From: Bacillota bacterium
GTDB lineage: Bacteria > Bacillota > Clostridia > DSM-8532
Assembly: GCA_023411795.1 (NCBI GenBank)
Contig: JAEYOK010000035.1
Coordinates: forward strand, 186,001-250,000
DNA length: 64,000 nucleotides
Reading direction: 5' to 3'
Translations under genes and position numbers: made by a program
Notes under the pieces: model-generated
What the model was told of the DNA's origin: nothing
The model's input: the letters and a program-made list of their open reading frames with translations, nothing else
Database searches by the model: none
Shown here: in pieces, positions 17,654 through 26,760 of the stretch
Layout of the letters: every line of letters begins with the position of its first letter
How positions within the stretch are numbered: position 1 is the first letter of the stretch

Positions 17654-20600
17654 TTATTCTTTCTCTGATAATATTGAGAGTGCACTCTTGGCATTTTGCA
17701 ACAAGGTGGAGAGCGCCACGCTCAATGCATAGCATATGAAAAATGTATAAACTGAAGGTGTGGCAAGCTGCGCAATTCCATCACGGGCATACCATAATGC
17801 AGCGGCAGGCAGCGCGCCAATCAGAAGTAGTAATAGTTGCTCACCGAATATTGTGGCAAATATACGCCGCTTGTGCGTGCCCATGCCACGCATGAGTGCG
17901 ATATCCTCACGGCGGCTGTTAACTGCTAGAAAGCCTGTAATTAGCCCCAATATACTAACAAGCGCAAGAAGAACCGGGTAAAGGAACTCCAAATATTTAC
18001 TGCGTTGTGCGATTGAGCTGAAAGCCTCATTGAATTGCGAGTCTTCAATTACCACGCATATACGGATATCATTAGCCAATGTGGGACCTGAAAAACCCTC
18101 ATTCTCAAGTATATCCTTAACCTGCCCTAAAACCCTAGAGTTAGGGATTTTAAACGTCATCGCTGAAACGTAATTATTGTCCAGCATTACATCTAAAACT
18201 TGCTGTTGTGTAAATATGTCTGTAGTTTTAAACCCGGGGGTATAAAAAACTGCATTAGCGTACTTGCCGGTGGTGATAGCGGAATGCTCATATGGAAGCT
18301 CATTGAGGGATGAGCGCTCGGGGTCCAAAGCACCAAGTGGCATAGGGCAGTATATATTGTTTTGGTCAGCCACACGGGTAAAGCTTCCTACAACCAGCAT
18401 CTCCATGCCGATAAAGTGTTGTTGCCCGGCTAAATAGTCTATCACATAAACGCGTATAGTATCACCGGGTTTTATGCCTTGATCATTCATGAACTGAGTA
18501 GATACAATACACGGGAGCTTTTCCCATTGTCGACTGGAAAAACGGGCTTCATCCCAGTCCGGCATGAAATCGGCGTGAAATTCTTTAAAATAGAACTCAG
18601 GAGCGTTTCTGACCGCATCGGTGAATACGATGCTCGGTTCTGAAAAAAGAGTGTCATATAGGATTTCAAGCTCAAAAGAGTCTTGAGGAATAGGTACAGG
18701 CTTTGCCTGCCCTTCCGAGCCGTCAGCGCGCAAGGATATGCCAAGATAGCTGTAGTTTAGGCTATATATGTACTCAACATCGCTAAGATGTTCCATAGAC
18801 ACAAGCTTTTTGGCATGCGTATTTCTGATGATTAGTTGATCTGAAAATTTGCCGTTCATCTGAGCGCAGTAACCCGTAAGCTCTGTATTGTCATAGAGCG
18901 TGTTTTGAGCTGACTCGTAAGAAGCCAGTGTAGCTTGTAAAGAGGAAACGAATAACAGCGCTGCCCCACAAAGTATAGGCACCAAAAGGGAGCGTGTACC
19001 ACCGCGCCTTATGGAGAGCATGGCGTGACGTAGCGCACCCGAAAGTGCTACAGAGGACTTTTTGGGTGGTCGGCGAACTCGCACACGCGCCCTTGCCGCA
19101 ATCAACCGTCCATTCATGGTTCTCGCTGCGAAATAGAGGCAAAGTACAAGTGAAATTAAAAGAACTCCCACACCAACTACGATGGCAAAAACGTACGACA
19201 TCGTCACAGCAGGCGTGAAATGCTTGATTATACCCCTAAATCCGTCGCTATAACGCATATCTACATTTTGTAACTCTGAAACGAACTCATATGCAGTTTT
19301 TACCACATTATCAGCATATACCGCTCCAATCAAAATTCCTACCAAAATGGCTATGAGTGAAATGAGACTTGCTCCAACCATAAGATAGAGCCGCACCTCG
19401 TTCTTTTTCGCACCAAAGCAACGCATAATCTCGATAGCATCTCGCTGCCTATCCGTAAATAGGTAGGCGAAGAAGGAAAGTACCGTAAGCGTCACCAAAA
19501 AAGCAATAACAGAAAGAGTTATAGCTGCACTTCGAATAACCTTCAGCGCATCGGCCGTGGCTTGATAGCCCTGGTCATAAACGGCAATGAATGTGCGCTC
19601 GGGAAGTAAATGTTCTATTGAGGAAAGGAAGGAATCGGCCGTTCCGTTTTTAATGGTGGCCTGTCCCAAATCGTATAAATAACGTACAGGTCGTGCCGAA
19701 TGGGTTGAGGCTGGTATATAAATATTGCGATGATAATCTGAATGATAGTTGACAATGCCAACGATGGTGTAGTCTTCATATCTGGACATTTTATCGCCCC
19801 ATGCATACACGGTAGCATTTTCGTCATCAGGCAATTGGACGGTCAACACATCCCCCACCTCTAAGTCACGATTGTAGGCAAGTGTTTGGGAAATAACACA
19901 TACCTTTGCGCCTTCGTCAACCTCTTCCCTTGTGAATAAGCGGCCTGAAACAGGATATAAATAATTTTGATTGAACTCCTCAAGATCGCCAAGCTCCTGA
20001 GCACGACAGATCATGAGTGCATTGTTCATGGCTGAATAGTATTCCGCTATGGCTTTATAAATATTATTTTCGTCCTTAAGCAGAGCTTCTGCCGATTCTA
20101 TTTGATAAAACGGTTTGATTTCAGCGCAATTCACGCCTGCTTGTTGAGCAATCCAGCTATAAAAGGGTGTTAACTCCACCGTCAAACCATTTGCACCTGT
20201 CCTGTTATTTTTTACGATCATCACATATGTAGCATTGGGATCGGGTAAAAACTCAAAATCCCCTGGTCTGTTTTCTAGAAAAAGATTACGTCCTGCTTCG
20301 TAAGGACGGGAAGAATACAGAACCTCGACCACTTTCCCATGGTAGGGACTATCCTCAGCAAATTGCCTAAGCCCCGTAACGATGAGCACACAGTAATCAC
20401 TGTATTCAGAAGTGTTGTCGTTGTAAACAAGGTTTACAGCCGAACCCATTCCCACATCTGAGGGCTGCCAAAGGAGCACATTCTCATTTGCTGCGATAGC
20501 ATCAAAATCGATAGCCGCAACATCTGCAAGCATGGCTTCGCTTTTACTTCCTTTGTTTGAGCCGTAATCCTCAAGGTATTCCATGGTGACGATGGTGGTA

Positions 20601-20755
20601 TAGTTTTCTTCGCAATCCCGAAGCATAGCGGCGCTCGTCGCCCATGTGTTGACACCCAGATATAAAAACGCCGTCACAGCAGCAATCAAAAGTGCAAACA
20701 AAACGGTTTTTACAGGCGTGCGGAGAATGTTTTTTATACTGTTACGAAAAATCAT
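17654..20755 (-). CDS. FtsX/MacB-like ABC transporter permease, large
   Basis: This 1033-residue membrane protein has one N-terminal transmembrane helix (about residues 14-34), a large extracytoplasmic region, a central group of three helices around residues 400-540, a second extracytoplasmic region after another helix near 590, and a C-terminal group of three helices (LYPVLLALVSILGLITGFLAV and onward). This duplicated FtsX layout fits the large Gram-positive exporters next to MacB-type ATPases. It could export lipids, peptides or antimicrobial compounds; I see no neighbouring substrate gene. ATG at 20755 is preceded by GGAAGGGG. It is the first gene of a two-gene operon. Confidence 0.88.
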   Translation of the reverse strand: MIFRNSIKNILRTPVKTVLFALLIAAVTAFLYLGVNTWATSAAMLRDCEENYTTIVTMEYLEDYGSNKGSKSEAMLADVAAIDFDAIAANENVLLWQPSDVGMGSAVNLVYNDNTSEYSDYCVLIVTGLRQFAEDSPYHGKVVEVLYSSRPYEAGRNLFLENRPGDFEFLPDPNATYVMIVKNNRTGANGLTVELTPFYSWIAQQAGVNCAEIKPFYQIESAEALLKDENNIYKAIAEYYSAMNNALMICRAQELGDLEEFNQNYLYPVSGRLFTREEVDEGAKVCVISQTLAYNRDLEVGDVLTVQLPDDENATVYAWGDKMSRYEDYTIVGIVNYHSDYHRNIYIPASTHSARPVRYLYDLGQATIKNGTADSFLSSIEHLLPERTFIAVYDQGYQATADALKVIRSAAITLSVIAFLVTLTVLSFFAYLFTDRQRDAIEIMRCFGAKKNEVRLYLMVGASLISLIAILVGILIGAVYADNVVKTAYEFVSELQNVDMRYSDGFRGIIKHFTPAVTMSYVFAIVVGVGVLLISLVLCLYFAARTMNGRLIAARARVRVRRPPKKSSVALSGALRHAMLSIRRGGTRSLLVPILCGAALLFVSSLQATLASYESAQNTLYDNTELTGYCAQMNGKFSDQLIIRNTHAKKLVSMEHLSDVEYIYSLNYSYLGISLRADGSEGQAKPVPIPQDSFELEILYDTLFSEPSIVFTDAVRNAPEFYFKEFHADFMPDWDEARFSSRQWEKLPCIVSTQFMNDQGIKPGDTIRVYVIDYLAGQQHFIGMEMLVVGSFTRVADQNNIYCPMPLGALDPERSSLNELPYEHSAITTGKYANAVFYTPGFKTTDIFTQQQVLDVMLDNNYVSAMTFKIPNSRVLGQVKDILENEGFSGPTLANDIRICVVIEDSQFNEAFSSIAQRSKYLEFLYPVLLALVSILGLITGFLAVNSRREDIALMRGMGTHKRRIFATIFGEQLLLLLIGALPAAALWYARDGIAQLATPSVYTFFICYALSVALSTLLQNAKSALSILSEKE

Positions 20756-20895
20756 GCGCTACCCCTTCCGATGCTTTTTGACATATACCATACCTTAATT
20801 CTTCTTTAGAATAGAATATACCATTTATTGTTTGATTTGTCACCATTATTTGCTTAATTAAAACACATTCTGAGCACCTGTACCTCTTACTACTG

Positions 20896-20968
20896 CTCGG
20901 TCTCGCGCTGCGCCTGGTTAAACTTTTCTTAATGCAAAAAAGACGCAAAGGAAAGAATTCCTTCACGT
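20896..20968 (+). repeat. 73-bp dispersed repeat, copy A
   Basis: This segment matches 26304-26376 over its full 73 bases in the same orientation with about seven mismatches and no gaps. The shared core is CTTAATGCAAAAAAGACG followed by AAAGGAAAGAATTCCTTCACGT. In this copy the terminator-like right arm has decayed. The rest of 20756-21054 is AT-rich and shows no gene. Confidence 0.8.
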
Positions 20969-21054
20969 TCAAATTAACATACTTTATCTTTTATTATAAA
21001 CCATTACTTTAAGGCATACTACGGATTTTTAATTTTATTCATATTGTCATTGAT

Positions 21055-21900
21055 TTATAACTGCGCTTTTTTTACGCTGATCTTCCAGTTGGAGCCCGTC
21101 AAAACATTGTATGCCTTCGAGAAGGAACCCTGATTGATAGCCACGGCGATATAATCTAGGGAATTCACATAAATAAGGGGCTCGCCAATATAAACATCAG
21201 CAAAGGATTTAACATACCGGATAATATTGCGGTAAACCTCCCGCGTGTCATTCATGATGGCTATCTCTACCCTGCCGCCATAAGGAACCCCCAGTGTCTT
21301 AAAAATATCCTTGCTGATGTTGGTCCATAAGCTTCCAAACCGGACATCTAGGATATCTATGGTACCTGTAATAGTATCCCCGTCCATAACAGGCTCTGTG
21401 ACTGGAAGCTCTACCACGCTATCGTGATGGACCGCAGGGCCGATGTCCTCAAACCGGATGAGACATGAAGCCAGTCTGGCGCCGTTATAGGCATAAATAT
21501 CCCTTCCATGGAAGGTGTAGGATTCGCCCGAGTTAGGAAGACGGTTTTTTTCCTCGTCTATCTCTCTGGCCTCTTCTATGCCCAGCATTCGCTTGATATG
21601 GGTGAGGGTCCCGTTGTCCGGGGTGATAATGTATTGCCCGTTTACAGTTCTGACGGCAATACTGCGCCTTGTAGAGCCCACTCCGGGGTCAACCACCGAA
21701 ACGAACACCGAATTCTTTGGCCAGTATCCTACTGTCTGGATCAGGCGATAGGATGCCTCCCAAATATTGTACTGGGGTATTTCATGAGTCAAATCACATA
21801 TCTTCAGCTCCGGACATACTGAGTAGGCCACGCCGTACATGGCACTGACCGCGCCATCGGCAATACCGAAGTCCGATTGAAAAATCAACAGGCTGCTCAT
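21055..21900 (-). CDS. SAM hydroxide adenosyltransferase (DUF62), paralogue 2
   Basis: This 281-residue protein belongs to the DUF62/fluorinase-like family, which attacks S-adenosylmethionine with water to give adenosine and methionine. It keeps the N-terminal FQSDFG motif, VVDPGVGSTRRS with the catalytic Asp and Arg, and PDNGTLTH with the histidine. ATG at 21900 follows GGAGG, and the longer frame to 21927 overlaps the upstream gene. It is the last gene of the ECF operon and about 280 residues like its neighbour, from which it clearly diverged by an old duplication. Having two copies side by side is unusual and suggests a heteromeric enzyme or two substrates (inference). Confidence 0.87.
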   Translation of the reverse strand: MSSLLIFQSDFGIADGAVSAMYGVAYSVCPELKICDLTHEIPQYNIWEASYRLIQTVGYWPKNSVFVSVVDPGVGSTRRSIAVRTVNGQYIITPDNGTLTHIKRMLGIEEAREIDEEKNRLPNSGESYTFHGRDIYAYNGARLASCLIRFEDIGPAVHHDSVVELPVTEPVMDGDTITGTIDILDVRFGSLWTNISKDIFKTLGVPYGGRVEIAIMNDTREVYRNIIRYVKSFADVYIGEPLIYVNSLDYIAVAINQGSFSKAYNVLTGSNWKISVKKAQL

Positions 21901-21923
21901 AATGACCTCCTTGCTTTCTATGC

Positions 21924-22763
21924 TCACTTTTGGAATATAACCGTCCAGTCGCTTCCATAATCCACATGCCAGGTCTCGCAGAAGCTGCCCATGCAGGTGG
22001 CAACGCCGATGTTCATCAGCTCATTGGTATAGATAACGGTCTCTCCCTTTTTAACGTATCCAAAGGATTGTGCAAATAGGGCCTTTTCGTGATGAACCAC
22101 CTTATCCCCATGCCTGATGGTCATATCAACCATATCTCCAAGGGCAAATCCGCATTCCATAAATGCCTTGGCTGGGATATTGGTCCAGATGTTTCCGAAA
22201 TTCGGGTCATTGATCTCAAAGATACCTTCAGACCGATTATGGCTGAGCTTTGGCTGGATGATGGGGTTTACCACAATCTCCTCCACCGGGTAGCTTGGAC
22301 CCACTTCCTCATAGGTAATGATTCCGCTTGCAAGCTTTGCAGCACAGTATCCGAACAGATCCCTACCATGGAAGATATGGGTTCCTTCTGTGCTCTTCAG
22401 GCGATTTTTCGTCTCATCTATTTCGCGCACCTCCTGGATGCCCGCATGAGCCTTCACATGGGTCAGCGTGCCGTTATCAGGGGTGACAATTATGTATCCG
22501 TCACAGGTTTTGGCTACGCAGGCTCTTCTAGATGTTCCCACGCCGGGATCCACAACCGAAACAAATATGGTACCCTTCGGCCAGAACTGCATGCTCTGAT
22601 TTAGCCTATAGGATGCGCTCCAGATATCAAAATGGGGAATTTCATGGGTTCCGTCAAAAATCTCCAGGCTGCGGTCCACAGATTTGACCACGCCGTACAT
22701 GGCGCAGACCGCTCCCTCTTTGTAAGTAAAATCTGTTTGAAATACAAGAATGGGTTTGTCCAT
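21924..22763 (-). CDS. SAM hydroxide adenosyltransferase (DUF62), paralogue 1
   Basis: This 279-residue member of the same SAM hydrolase family has FQTDFTYKEGAVCAMYGVV at its start, VVDPGVGTSRR and PDNGTLTHV with the catalytic Asp, Arg and His positions kept, and FHGRDLFGYCAAKLA in the middle. ATG at 22763 has a GGAGAGG site. It lies between the ECF T component and paralogue 2 in one minus-strand operon. Because the products would be adenosine (or a 5'-substituted adenosine) and methionine, the transporter next to it may handle a related purine or sulfur compound; this is inferred only from gene order. Confidence 0.88.
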   Translation of the reverse strand: MDKPILVFQTDFTYKEGAVCAMYGVVKSVDRSLEIFDGTHEIPHFDIWSASYRLNQSMQFWPKGTIFVSVVDPGVGTSRRACVAKTCDGYIIVTPDNGTLTHVKAHAGIQEVREIDETKNRLKSTEGTHIFHGRDLFGYCAAKLASGIITYEEVGPSYPVEEIVVNPIIQPKLSHNRSEGIFEINDPNFGNIWTNIPAKAFMECGFALGDMVDMTIRHGDKVVHHEKALFAQSFGYVKKGETVIYTNELMNIGVATCMGSFCETWHVDYGSDWTVIFQK

Positions 22764-22820
22764 GTCCTCTATTCCTCTCCTTTAATAACTGATGCTTGTT
22801 TACCTAATACTTATCCCGAT

Positions 22821-23675
22821 TCATGCAAATGGATACCACATACTTAAGGTCTCGGGCATGATGTTCTGCGTGATGATCCAGTATACACAAAACAGTATAA
22901 TGATAATATATAATACCTTGAATACCTTATCAGCCTTCAGCTCCTCATGCTCGCTGTAATAGGTTCTGGTCTTTCCTCTGCCGTATCCTCTCAGATCCAT
23001 AGCATTGGAGATATTTCCCACCCTGTCAAAGGAGGTGGTGATCAAAGGAACCAGGATCAGCATGTTCTGCTTTAAGCGCTTTCCGAGGGACGTCTTCTTG
23101 GGATCCAGTTCAACTCCTCTGGTTTGCAGGGATATTTTTATGTTTTGAAAGTCCCTTCCGATATCGGGAATATACCGAAAGGCAATGGAGAAAATTGTGC
23201 ATATCTTATAGGGCACCTTGATAGAATAAAGTCCGGCCGCAAGTTCAGAAGGTGTGATGGAAAGGATGAAGACCAGAGAAACCATGAAGGAGGTCATCAT
23301 CTTGATAAAGCGGACGCATAAGTACCAGAGGGTTTCAGCCGACAGGAAAAGGCGTTCGGTCAGTCTGAACAGCACCGTAGTCGTTCCCCCGCACCACATG
23401 GTCCCGATATTCGGGTCAGCCAGCCAGAACAACACAATATTGATCAGGTTCATAACCCCTATGATAATGATAAAGAACTTGATGATTTTCCATGTTGGCT
23501 TCACCGATACAAGACCAATGATGCTCAAAGTGAACAGCGGCAGGATCAAACGCAGATCAAAGGACATGATGATATACACCTGGAGAATGAGGAAGGTGCG
23601 GACCTTTGTTTTTCCGGTCAGCGTATGAAGGAAGGTGTCTCCGGGAATCAGATTAATCAGCAGCCGGTTGTCCAT
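22821..23675 (-). CDS. ecfT: ECF transporter T component (EcfT)
   Basis: This 284-residue integral membrane protein is the scaffold that couples the ATPases to the S component. It has about five transmembrane helices and the characteristic cytoplasmic coupling motifs: an A-R-G type stretch (SLQTRGVELDP) and SNAMDLRGYGRGKTR. ATG at 23675 lies inside the end of the upstream ATPase gene (23-base overlap) with a GGTGAGGG ribosome site, so translation is coupled. Confidence 0.92.
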   Translation of the reverse strand: MDNRLLINLIPGDTFLHTLTGKTKVRTFLILQVYIIMSFDLRLILPLFTLSIIGLVSVKPTWKIIKFFIIIIGVMNLINIVLFWLADPNIGTMWCGGTTTVLFRLTERLFLSAETLWYLCVRFIKMMTSFMVSLVFILSITPSELAAGLYSIKVPYKICTIFSIAFRYIPDIGRDFQNIKISLQTRGVELDPKKTSLGKRLKQNMLILVPLITTSFDRVGNISNAMDLRGYGRGKTRTYYSEHEELKADKVFKVLYIIIILFCVYWIITQNIMPETLSMWYPFA

Positions 23676-25374
23676 GAGCCCTCACCATCCTTTCATAGTT
23701 TATAAAGTGCTCAATATAGGCTTCCGGATCGAGTCCCAGACGCATAGCCAGGATATAGAGCGAGGTTTGCTTGAGATTTGCCCGTGTAATAACCTGGTCA
23801 TTGGACAGCACCCTGAAGACCGAGTCGTCAGCCACTAGCTCTCCCTCAGAGAACACAATGGCTCGATCGGTATACTGGATGGCCAGATGCATATCGTGGG
23901 TGATGAAGATAATCGTGATACCATATTTCCTGTTGAGCTCGTCCAGGAATTCCATGATCTCGGTGTAGTGCCGGTAATCCTGGCCGGCAGTTGGCTCGTC
24001 AAGAATGATGACCTCGGGCTGCAGCACAAGGATGGATGCAATGGTAACCCTCTTTTTCTGACCATAGCTCACTGCTGTGACGGGCCAGTTTCTCATGGGA
24101 TAGAGGCCGCACATCTTGAGGGCCTTTTTTACAGCCTCATCGATCTCCTGCCTGCTCTTTCCCCTGAGCATCATGGCCAGCTCCACCTCATCCTTAATGA
24201 TATCCTTCACCAGCATCTGGTTGGGGTTCTGCATGACATACCCAATTTTCTCACCGATTTCCTTGATGGTATACTTCATATAATCGGTGCCGTTAATCAG
24301 AACCTGACCTTCCCGGGGTCTTATGATACCGCAGATTAGCTTAGCCATGGTGCTCTTTCCGGCTCCGTTCTTTCCCACAAAGGCAACCTTTTCACCCCTT
24401 CTCACCGAGAAGGAGATGTTTTTAAGCACCGAATCCTTGACATAGGCAAAGGAAACATTCTGCACCTTTAGAATTTCTTCACCCATCTTTGGAACATACT
24501 TCTCCAATTGCACTAACTGCTGTTGCTTCAGCTTATCTTCAAAGGGGGACAAATCCATTCCCTGAATATCCGACAGGTTTTGGTCCGGCTTCAACTCACA
24601 GCTGGCATACTTCATGGCCTTGATATAGAGGGGCTCCCGGATGCCGTATCGGGTCAGAAGATCGGAAGCCAGCAGTTCATCCGGCACACCGTCATAGACA
24701 ATCCTGCCTTCGTTCATCAGGACTATCCTGTCCACACTGCGGTATAAGACATCCTCCAGCCGATGCTCCACTATCACAACCGTTTTGTTCTGCTCCTTAT
24801 GAATACGGTCAATGAGTTCCACAGCTGTCATTCCCATTCTGGGGTCCAGGGCGGCCAGGGGTTCATCGAAGATTAACAGGTCCACATCACCGTGAAGAAC
24901 GCCTGCCAAGGCAACCTTCTGCTTTTGTCCTCCCGATAGTTCATAGGGTACATGCATTAGAAAATCGCTCATGCCCCCAACCCCAGCAGCCCATTCTACC
25001 TTTGGCAACATTTCTTTCCGCGGCATGCTCTGATTTTCAAGGGCAAAGGCGATGTCCTCCCCTACGCTCAGGCCCACAAACTGGGCATCCGAATCCTGAA
25101 GGACGGTTCCCACAACCTTGCTCAAAGCAAAGATGCTGGCATTTTTGGTTTCCATGCCAGCAACCTTACATGAGCCTGTGATAACCCCATCGTATGAAAA
25201 AGGATTTAAGCCGTTGATGCAATTTGCCAGCGTCGACTTCCCACTTCCACTGGGGCCCAGGATTAATACCTTTTCTCCCTTGTAGATGGTGAGGTTGATA
25301 TCATGAAGTGTATAGGCAGACTGCGATTTGTATTTGAATCCAAAATTTTTAAATTCTACAATGGGTGTACTCAT
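23653..25374 (-). CDS. ECF transporter fused double ATPase (EcfA-EcfA')
   Basis: Two ABC ATPase domains are joined in one 573-residue chain, as in the YkoD type. The first has Walker A GPSGSGKST, signature LSGGQKQKVALAG and Walker B LLIFDEPLAALD. The second (from about residue 300) has Walker A GKNGAGKST, a weaker signature VSYGQKKRVTIAS and Walker B VIILDEPTAGQD. Hydrolysis drives toppling of the S component. The ATG lies 9 bases after the S-component stop with only a weak ribosome site, so it probably relies on coupling. The C-terminal tail overlaps ecfT. Confidence 0.93.
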   Translation of the reverse strand: MSTPIVEFKNFGFKYKSQSAYTLHDINLTIYKGEKVLILGPSGSGKSTLANCINGLNPFSYDGVITGSCKVAGMETKNASIFALSKVVGTVLQDSDAQFVGLSVGEDIAFALENQSMPRKEMLPKVEWAAGVGGMSDFLMHVPYELSGGQKQKVALAGVLHGDVDLLIFDEPLAALDPRMGMTAVELIDRIHKEQNKTVVIVEHRLEDVLYRSVDRIVLMNEGRIVYDGVPDELLASDLLTRYGIREPLYIKAMKYASCELKPDQNLSDIQGMDLSPFEDKLKQQQLVQLEKYVPKMGEEILKVQNVSFAYVKDSVLKNISFSVRRGEKVAFVGKNGAGKSTMAKLICGIIRPREGQVLINGTDYMKYTIKEIGEKIGYVMQNPNQMLVKDIIKDEVELAMMLRGKSRQEIDEAVKKALKMCGLYPMRNWPVTAVSYGQKKRVTIASILVLQPEVIILDEPTAGQDYRHYTEIMEFLDELNRKYGITIIFITHDMHLAIQYTDRAIVFSEGELVADDSVFRVLSNDQVITRANLKQTSLYILAMRLGLDPEAYIEHFINYERMVRAHGQPAAD

Positions 25375-25383
25375 TTATATGCA

Positions 25384-25968
25384 TTATTCCTTTTCTTCTT
25401 CCATTTTGAGGTTTGTACTGCGTGCATTGCGCCGTGCAAGAGCAAAGAGGATGGGAATACCTACAACGACCAATACGGCAGTGTTGGCTATTCCACCTGC
25501 AAAGGCCTGAAGGAATGTGATGGCAACTTCGCCGCCATAGAAAGCAACCGTCAGCAAGGGTGTGATAACACCGAACGCAAGCGCATTGCCAACTATACAT
25601 GTGATAGCATAGATAACAGCATGAAAAGGCTTGAAGATACCTTCATTGATTTTAGCACCATAAAGTGGCAGCAAACCAATGATAAAGCCCAATACGCCAT
25701 TACCAACAGACCAGTCGAACCAAAAGCCCCAGCCGCCGATGAGATCAGCGATGATGTTGCCCACGCAGCAGGATAGGAACGCTGGAACGGGACCGAACAT
25801 GGAGCCTACGATGACAGGAATAATCATGGCTGTTGTCAAGCTAGTGTTGGTAAAAATCGGGATCCCACCAAAGTTCATCAGGACGCCGAAAAGAGCCGCA
25901 CCGATGGCGATTGCAACCACGGTCTTCGTATTCCATACACCAAGCAACGTTTTCAGAATCTTTTTCAT
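25384..25968 (-). CDS. ECF transporter S component (UPF0397/COG4720-like)
   Basis: This 194-residue hydrophobic protein has six predicted membrane helices. The start KTVVAIAIGAALFGVLMNF and the later FGPVPAFLSCCVGNIIADL resemble the UPF0397 S-component family, which is usually paired with YkoD/YkoC-type ATPase and T subunits. It binds the substrate; family members have been linked to riboflavin or methionine-precursor uptake by prediction only. Here it leads an operon ending with two SAM hydrolases, so a nucleoside, thio-nucleoside or sulfur compound is worth testing. ATG at 25968 follows GGAGGG. Confidence 0.78.
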   Translation of the reverse strand: MKKILKTLLGVWNTKTVVAIAIGAALFGVLMNFGGIPIFTNTSLTTAMIIPVIVGSMFGPVPAFLSCCVGNIIADLIGGWGFWFDWSVGNGVLGFIIGLLPLYGAKINEGIFKPFHAVIYAITCIVGNALAFGVITPLLTVAFYGGEVAITFLQAFAGGIANTAVLVVVGIPILFALARRNARSTNLKMEEEKE

Positions 25969-26232
25969 TTCTGACCCTCCATTTAAAAAAATTTAAATTA
26001 TACATAACCCGCAGAAACGAGGTTATTATTAGGCCGAAAAAAACATTTGTTTTACAAAACGCCAATATATATGGATAAGTTGTCATCATGAATTAGCAAA
26101 ACAGAAGGTATTTCATATCTAAAATAAAGGTATTGCAGTTTACTTAACTAGAGTATTACATCGTTCATTCAATTAGTCAATAGAATTCGACATAATCATT
26201 ATTTTCCGGGAGTTTAGGATCTAAAAAGCCAA

Positions 26233-26265
26233 CGACTTTTCAAGTCGCCGGCGACTTTAAGTCGC
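26233..26265. repeat. Twin short hairpins upstream of the ECF operon
   Basis: Two adjacent palindromes, CGACTTTTCAAGTCG (26233-26247) and GCGACTTTAAGTCGC (26251-26265), share the core GCGACTT. They lie in the long gene-free stretch 25969-26760. Apart from these, the 73-bp repeat and the island boundary, that stretch is AT-rich and shows no convincing gene. Confidence 0.5.
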
Positions 26266-26303
26266 ATACTCCTATCAGACAACGCGCTCTTCTCTCGCTG
26301 TCG

Positions 26304-26376
26304 CTTGGTCTCGCACTGCGCCTAGTTCATGTTTTCTTAATGCAAAAAAGACGTAAAGGAAAGAATTCCTTCACGT
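26304..26376 (+). repeat. 73-bp dispersed repeat, copy B
   Basis: Direct copy of 20896-20968. Here the right end continues into CTTTTT, which completes a hairpin AAAAAGACGT-AAGGAA/TTCCTT-ACGTCTTTTT, so this copy contains a working bidirectional terminator (about 26344-26382). Confidence 0.8.
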
Positions 26377-26383
26377 CTTTTTG

Positions 26384-26406
26384 GTCGGAGTGGTGTTATA
26401 GGATTT
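26384..26406 (+). repeat. Island left inverted repeat
   Basis: The 23 bases here match the reverse complement of 35071-35093 with three mismatches; the core is GGAGTGGTGTTATAGGATTT. It sits directly after the terminator of repeat copy B and marks the likely left edge of the defence island. Confidence 0.5.
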
Positions 26407-26760
26407 TTTGAAAGAACCCAGTAAAATCAATGGTTTGAAGGTAGTCGAAAAGCAGTATTTACTATTGTTTTAAAACAAAAAATGTACATTAAACTCCCAA
26501 TTAAGCCTGTAAAAATACGGCCTATATTGCTCGAACTCAACCCATATAATACCAGTTTTGCTGCGTATGCTACCTTCTCCATTCTGTCACCTAATTTGAA
26601 ATGATTACGTCCACATTTTAATTTTTTTGTATCTTTTCCATCTTATATTTATCATTTTTATCTAGTTAAACAGCTTCGCGAAAATTCACTTTCTTATGAA
26701 ACTTGATATCTAAGAATATAATTGCCACAAGAAAATGTTCCTACTAACTCAAAAGATAAT

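Noticed and set aside
22089..22604. 171-codon plus-strand frame over SAM hydrolase paralogue 1
   Set aside because: The minus-strand gene has clear catalytic motifs and the plus frame has none.
25303..25776. 157-codon plus-strand frame over the S component
   Set aside because: It is a shadow of the minus-strand membrane protein gene, with a low-complexity product and no start signal.
25969..26100. Purine or preQ1-type riboswitch before the ECF S component
   Set aside because: A short ATAACC/GGGTTAT stem is present, but none of the conserved core sequences of known riboswitch classes could be found.
26379..26400. End of a tRNA gene (reverse complement CCACTCCGACCA)
   Set aside because: The 3' twelve bases look like a tRNA end, but no T-arm or anticodon arm can be placed upstream. 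The match to 35071-35093 explains the sequence better.
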